NCBI GenBank assembly: GCA_027011835.1
Contig: JALUZN010000275.1
Span: forward strand, 1-8,220
Source: Draconibacterium sp.
GTDB lineage: Bacteria; Bacteroidota; Bacteroidia; Bacteroidales; Prolixibacteraceae
DNA length: 8,220 bases
Reading direction: 5' to 3'
How positions within the stretch are numbered: position 1 is the stretch's first letter; each line of letters opens with the position of its first letter. Shown in pieces: positions 4,618-8,220 of this stretch. The notes under the pieces were generated by a model. It did not search any database, was not told the DNA's origin, and saw only the letters and a list, made by a program, of their open reading frames with translations. A program made the translations under genes and the position numbers.

Positions 4618-7600
4618 ACAATTTTAATCTCCTCCTCCGTTAAGCCGTATAGCTTATAAACCATTTGGTCTATCTCTTTATCGGTTTTTTCTATTTCGGA
4701 TTTTAGTTTTTGGGCTTCCCTCGATTCCAAAAGAAAATATTCTTCCCATTCTGCTTCCTGAGAGAGCGAGAGTTTTATTTTCTTTTTACGCAATTCTTTA
4801 ATAAAATTGGAGAATGAAAGCAGATACCAGTCTTGCAGTTTTTTGGGGAGAGTTTCCATATCGAATTTACGCTGCATTGCACGTTGGAACTTAGTGACCA
4901 CAGCTTGCAAAGTAGTAGTTAGCCGGGTTTGTTTTTTTGTATATTGAGCCAGTGTGGTCGTTTGTTCTTCATTGGCTTGTGGAACAGGGAAATGTTCGAA
5001 GTAAACCTTGCGAATTTCACGACGATTATTTCCTAATTCGGGGCAATTGTACCAAATCCAAAGTTTCGCTAACGATGAGTTGAATATGGCTGTTAGAAAT
5101 GGTAATGAAATAGAATCATTTTGTGCTGTGAGAATAAAACTTTTGTCGTTTCCTAATATTCCACTTTCATCGTACATAAACGGAAATACAGAAGTCATAT
5201 TTGGATAAATAATTTTTGGCTTGAAGAACTCTTCCAAATATGCACAGTTACGTAAATGATAAGGTGTAATACCTTTGTCTCCCCGTTTTTCCAATTTGGG
5301 ATAAAATTTGTCTAAATGATTTTTAATTGCCGGGTAATCATCAATGACTATTGGTAACAATGGAGGATTCTTATCTTTTACTCCATTATGTACATTAATT
5401 AAATACTCACTACCTGTCATTCCATACGCACAAATATCCCTGCCACGCACCATCGGTTTAATAATTTCATTGCTTCTTGCATCGGCAGCAATCAGATTTT
5501 TTCTGGTTTCTTCATCAATAAAAAAAGCATTGTTAAAACCTGTTTTAATTCCATAGTTAATGCTTATTGGCAAGTCCTTCAATTCAACACCTGTTAACTT
5601 CATCTGGTTAAGCTTGTATGCCTCGTTAGCAGGTATTACTAACCAACTTTCAGATGAAAACTTAGCTATTGATTTTTTTGCATTAAAAACGATTTCCAAA
5701 TCAGATGTATCCGATTTAATAGCACATACTTCTGTTGTTCCCTGATATGGTTCTTTGGTTAAAATCAATATATGAGGGTCAACAACTGCATCCGCAAATA
5801 CCGGAATGCCTGGAAAATCAATCAATATTTTTGGATTAACTCTAGTGGAAAGGAATTTCCTTAAGCTCTCACCATAATTTACGCGTAACCATTTATTAGA
5901 AGTTATGTAACCTAAGTAACCTTTTATCTTCAATAATTGACAACCTCGCTCATAGAATAAACAGTATAAGTCGGCGCTTTTATTGTAGGTTTCATAGCCA
6001 CATTTCGAAAGTGCATCGCTCATCTGTCCCATTGACTGGAGCTGCACATACGGCGGGTTTCCAATTACCACATCGAAACCGCCTTTGTATTCGGTACGGA
6101 ATGCGTGTTCTTTAGTACATAGAAATTCCTTTTTTAGTTTTTCTATCTCTTTACTTTTAGGAAGTTTGTGTTTTATGCGGTTATTTCGGATATATTCTAT
6201 TGCATTATTCAGGTAGTCTTCGTCGCGTATTTCTGATTTTCCGAACTTTTGCGTCCAGAGGGAGTTATACTTTTTCTTTCCGGCACGGGATTCGGCACCG
6301 GACGCGGTACCGGAGTCGGACTCGGTACCGTTCTCGGTCTCGGCATCGGTACCGGTACCGGACAAGGGGACATGTCCCCTTGTTCTGCCCGTAGCGCCCG
6401 TAGCGCCCGTAGCAGTAGAAGGTATCGTTATACCTTTTTCTATATTATATCTTCTTCCACTTACGGCTTTTATTTTTCCCACTATTTTCGTCAGTTCTTC
6501 TTCTTCGCACACCAGTAGCAGGTGCATATGGTCGCCACATATATTATATTCGACTATGTCAATGGGATAAATCCCATTGTTGTCAAACTTGCTTTCTTTT
6601 ACTATTTCGGCAATGGTTTTCGTTATTATTATTTCATCTTGCTCATCAAGCCATATTGCATCGCCTAGTTTTACATAATTGTCGTACATTCGTTGCGAGT
6701 ATCTCGAATTATGTGTTGCCGTAGTAATGTGCCACGCTTTTTTCTCTTTTTTGCTGAATACAGTAGGAAACTCTTTATTCCAGTTAAACGCTTTGTCGCC
6801 TGCAATTTCGGGGTCGTCGATTAGCGAGTTCCCGCATTTTATGTTGTTGCTAAGTGTGTTTAGTTTTCGCCCTTTTTGTGCGGTGCGCAGCCAAAGCGAG
6901 AGTTTGGCAATTTCAACCGATTCTTCGTTTATGTCGACTCCAAAAATGTTTTTTTCGAGAATATCGGTGGTTATGTCGGAGAAAACGATTGCCCCGCCAA
7001 AAAGCTGCGTACGCAATTCGTCAATTTTCCGGTGTTCATTTATTAGAAACTCCAACGCCTGATTTAAAAATGCACCCGAACCACAAGCAGGGTCGAGAAT
7101 GGTTAACGTTAAAAGCCAATTGCGGTATTCATCCAGTTTTTTATCAAGTGTCCTGACAATCTCTTTTTTGCGGTTCTTTCTCCCTTTGGCGTACTCTTCG
7201 TCGATAATTTGCAGTTCATTCCGTTTTTCGTTGCACAATTTTCCAACCGTATTCTCAACAATGTATTTGGTAATGTATTTTGGTGTGTAAAAAATGCCGT
7301 CCTTTTTGCGCTTGCTTGTTGTCAAGGGGACATCTCCCGTTGTTGCGGCTATTGCCGCAATTTCGCCCAACGAATGTTCGAAAATATGCCCGAGAATATT
7401 TACATCAACATCGGTTTCAAAATCGTAATTGCTTAATTTTACTGTGTGTTCAAGTAAAATATCATCGTCAATTAAAATGTTGTCCAATATCTTATCGGGT
7501 TTAAAAAGTCCGCCGTTGTAAGCAAAAATATCATATTTTTTCCCCTTGAAACCGGTATTCATATAACCGAAATACTTTTTAAAACGCGAGTACAACGGAA

Positions 7601-8220
7601 CATACTCGTCCAATTCGTCTTTTAATGTTTGCCACTGGTTAACAATTTGGCTGATTGAATTGGGTGGAAGTAACAACCTGTCTTCAGCAAAAAAGATAAA
7701 CAGAAAACGGTCGAGCAGTTTTTGTGTTTTTTTAAAAAGAAGAAGTTTATCGGTTTCGGGATTGTTTTTTATAAGGTTATTGAAAATTGCTTCACGGAAT
7801 CTGGAATAGTCGGCATACAATTTTTTAGTGATATTTTCTTCTTGCAGTACCGACGAGTTTTTTATTTTAAGTGGCAAATTGTTTAACAAATTATCTTTTG
7901 CCAAACAAAGCCACATTAACGAGAACTGTTCTTTTGTTAGGTTGAACAAATCGAAATCAACATGGTCAACGGCATCTTGAATATAAAAGCGAAGTTTTTC
8001 AAAATTCGAGGTAATCACATAAATACATTTCGGATGGTGGTTTTTGTATCCGAATGCCTGTGTTTCAATTTTATCTAAATCGGTTGTGTTGGTTCCCTTT
8101 AATTCGATTACTGCAATGGCATTTGCCAATGTGTTGTTTGCCAAGGGGGCATTTGCCAAGGGGTCATGACCCCTTGTAAGGATTGCACCGTCGGCTTTTT
8201 TACTGTTCGAGATATTTTTT
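4605..8220 (-). CDS. Eco57I-like restriction-modification enzyme with embedded HUH transposase-like domain, 5' end beyond right edge
   Basis: This single polypeptide is both restriction nuclease and N6-adenine methylase. The frame stays open through base 8220, so the start is outside. TTG at 8157-8159, residue 1 below, is only a numbering point. Just upstream comes ADGAIL, then IELKG (17-22) and Q34, which fit a PD-(D/E)XK nuclease core. The methylase follows: motif X FYTPKYIT (290-297), motif I DPACGSGAF (356-364, SAM binding), FGVDINEESVEIAKL (406-420), IKCGNSLI (440-447) and catalytic NPPY (701-704). Between FPTVF (464-468) and GGFDVVIGNPPY, normally adjacent, about 220 residues are inserted (about 470-690). 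After NPPY comes a TaqI/Eco57I-type specificity region (GIKTGFNNAFF 870-880, IIKPMVRGRDI 899-909, PKIIYPN 981-987, FLTAIFNSSLAKLW 1021-1034), ending in a charged helical tail. At well over 1184 residues it exceeds the roughly 1000-1050 usual for the family. All catalytic motifs look intact. It headed an operon with the RhuM gene. The recognition site cannot be read from sequence. Confidence 0.94.
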   Translation of the reverse strand, partial: KNISNSKKADGAILTRGHDPLANAPLANNTLANAIAVIELKGTNTTDLDKIETQAFGYKNHHPKCIYVITSNFEKLRFYIQDAVDHVDFDLFNLTKEQFSLMWLCLAKDNLLNNLPLKIKNSSVLQEENITKKLYADYSRFREAIFNNLIKNNPETDKLLLFKKTQKLLDRFLFIFFAEDRLLLPPNSISQIVNQWQTLKDELDEYVPLYSRFKKYFGYMNTGFKGKKYDIFAYNGGLFKPDKILDNILIDDDILLEHTVKLSNYDFETDVDVNILGHIFEHSLGEIAAIAATTGDVPLTTSKRKKDGIFYTPKYITKYIVENTVGKLCNEKRNELQIIDEEYAKGRKNRKKEIVRTLDKKLDEYRNWLLTLTILDPACGSGAFLNQALEFLINEHRKIDELRTQLFGGAIVFSDITTDILEKNIFGVDINEESVEIAKLSLWLRTAQKGRKLNTLSNNIKCGNSLIDDPEIAGDKAFNWNKEFPTVFSKKEKKAWHITTATHNSRYSQRMYDNYVKLGDAIWLDEQDEIIITKTIAEIVKESKFDNNGIYPIDIVEYNICGDHMHLLLVCEEEELTKIVGKIKAVSGRRYNIEKGITIPSTATGATGATGRTRGHVPLSGTGTDAETENGTESDSGTASGAESRAGKKKYNSLWTQKFGKSEIRDEDYLNNAIEYIRNNRIKHKLPKSKEIEKLKKEFLCTKEHAFRTEYKGGFDVVIGNPPYVQLQSMGQMSDALSKCGYETYNKSADLYCLFYERGCQLLKIKGYLGYITSNKWLRVNYGESLRKFLSTRVNPKILIDFPGIPVFADAVVDPHILILTKEPYQGTTEVCAIKSDTSDLEIVFNAKKSIAKFSSESWLVIPANEAYKLNQMKLTGVELKDLPISINYGIKTGFNNAFFIDEETRKNLIAADARSNEIIKPMVRGRDICAYGMTGSEYLINVHNGVKDKNPPLLPIVIDDYPAIKNHLDKFYPKLEKRGDKGITPYHLRNCAYLEEFFKPKIIYPNMTSVFPFMYDESGILGNDKSFILTAQNDSISLPFLTAIFNSSLAKLWIWYNCPELGNNRREIRKVYFEHFPVPQANEEQTTTLAQYTKKQTRLTTTLQAVVTKFQRAMQRKFDMETLPKKLQDWYLLSFSNFIKELRKKKIKLSLSQEAEWEEYFLLESREAQKLKSEIEKTDKEIDQMVYKLYGLTEEEIKIVEEN
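6279..6413 (-). repeat. GC-rich low-complexity loop within the HUH domain
   Basis: The stretch encodes residues 583-627, rich in Gly, Thr, Ser, Ala, Glu and Asp, between the HUH helix and SLWTQKFG. It contains three exact 9-bp tandem copies of GCTACGGGC (minus strand; 6387-6413, peptide ATG ATG ATG), the perfect palindrome at 6363-6382, and four GGTACC hexamers (6306, 6324, 6348, 6354), the last two forming a 14-bp palindrome. Its G+C is far above the rest of the gene. It is probably a disordered, expandable surface loop that tolerates repeat gain. Confidence 0.85.
6363..6382. repeat. Perfect 20-bp palindrome, copy 1
   Basis: CAAGGGGACATGTCCCCTTG is fully self-complementary and gains one further pair on each side (6362 A, 6383 T). 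In the gene's frame it reads TRGHVPL (residues 593-599), inside the HUH domain's variable loop. As single-stranded DNA it would fold into a tight hairpin, the kind of structure RAYT enzymes recognise. Confidence 0.9.
7323..7342. repeat. Related 20-bp palindrome, copy 2 (two changes)
   Basis: CAAGGGGACATCTCCCGTTG differs from copy 1 at two of 20 positions, which break two pairings. It reads TTGDVPL (residues 273-279) in the same codon phase. It sits between GHIFEHSLGEIAAIAA and the SKRKKDGIFYTP methylase entry, a loop of variable length in this family. Confidence 0.8.
8115..8159 (-). repeat. Three 15-bp tandem repeats encoding LANxx
   Basis: The minus strand reads TTGGCAAATGCCCCC, TTGGCAAACAACACA, TTGGCAAATGCCATT, giving LANAP-LANNT-LANAI. 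The repeats begin within palindrome copy 3, sharing its terminal TTG, and together they lengthen the loop between two nuclease strands by about 20 residues. The first unit keeps CCCCTTGG-like sequence, so it may derive from slippage next to the palindrome. Confidence 0.85.
8157..8176. repeat. Perfect 20-bp palindrome, copy 3
   Basis: CAAGGGGTCATGACCCCTTG is fully self-complementary and differs from copy 1 by one compensated pair (A/T swapped to T/A at both matching positions). It reads TRGHDPL in the same phase as the other two copies and lies between ADGAIL and IELKG of the N-terminal nuclease. Confidence 0.9.

Larger units (their letters stand above)
6090..6752 (-). other. Y1/RAYT-like HUH transposase domain inside the methylase
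   Basis: Residues about 470-690 of the restriction enzyme are not methylase. They read like an IS200/REP-associated tyrosine transposase (Y1_Tnp): an opening strand AWHITTATHNSRYSQRM (475-491); the metal-binding HUH motif H544-M-H546 in NICGDHMHLLL; a helix ELTKIVGKIKAVSGRRYN; then SLWTQKFGKSEIRDEDYL (633-650) and AIEYIRNNRIKHKL (653-666). Tyr656 sits where RAYT proteins carry the catalytic tyrosine in YIxxNPxxxxL. HUH enzymes nick single-stranded DNA through a 5'-phosphotyrosine link. Both key elements are present, so activity is possible, but the usual NP after YI is NN-R here and the domain may be domesticated for DNA-hairpin binding. No transposon ends flank it and the join is precisely in frame, so this is a fused domain, not a fresh insertion. 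Confidence 0.8.

Noticed and set aside
6200..6518. Plus-strand Arg- or Gly-rich ORFs over the low-complexity loop
   Set aside because: They arise from reading GC-rich repeats of the restriction gene backwards; TRGHVPL appears on both strands only because the site is a palindrome.
6090..6752. Recent insertion of a complete IS200/IS605 element
   Set aside because: There are no separate start, stop or element ends; the domain is joined in frame at a precise loop boundary, so it is a fusion.
8157..8159. TTG as the real start of the restriction enzyme
   Set aside because: The frame continues upstream to the window edge with ADGAIL, the expected partner strand of IELKG, so the start is outside.

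Overview
The window looks like an accessory, defence-island-like stretch of an AT-rich Bacteroidota chromosome, probably Bacteroidales or Marinilabiliales. The grounds are a type IX secretion (T9SS) C-terminal sorting tail, A/T-rich leaders with few Shine-Dalgarno sites, TAnnTTTG-type -7 promoter boxes, and a Bacteroidota-style Eco57I-like restriction-modification enzyme. All recognisable genes lie on the minus strand, so transcription runs right to left.

Layout from right (upstream) to left. (1) 8220-4605: a very large single-chain restriction-modification protein, with its N-terminus beyond the right edge. It has a PD-(D/E)XK-like nuclease strand (IELKG), an N6-adenine methylase core (FYTP, DPACGSGAF, NPPY) and a TaqI/Eco57I-type C-terminal specificity domain. 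A Y1/RAYT-like HUH transposase domain (HMH motif, distal Tyr) is spliced in frame just before the catalytic NPPY motif. The same gene holds three copies of a 20-bp palindrome (two perfect, one with two changes), all read in the same frame as T-x-G-x-x-P-L. (2) 4603-4341: a decayed RhuM-family gene, once translationally coupled to the restriction gene, broken by a one-base frameshift and cut short. (3) 4302-2752: an exported T9SS-tail protein made mainly of ~31-residue YD-like repeats, followed by a strong intrinsic terminator. (4) 2751-2392: regulatory DNA with a 13-bp-arm inverted repeat and a set of GGAGA/TCTCC half-sites at the promoter of the next gene. (5) 2391-1297: a Fic-domain AMP-transferase with its own inhibitory motif and a winged-helix C-terminus. 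(6) ~1290-1098: a GC-richer, hairpin-rich element of unknown nature. (7) 960-1: an exported Sel1-repeat protein running off the left edge.

The restriction enzyme and RhuM remnant formed one operon; the Fic gene is a separate unit that may regulate itself. The most unusual feature is the HUH transposase-like domain inside a DNA methylase, in a gene that also carries repeated in-frame palindromes. Since RAYT-type enzymes act on short palindromes, a link between domain and palindromes is a testable hypothesis, not something the sequence proves.
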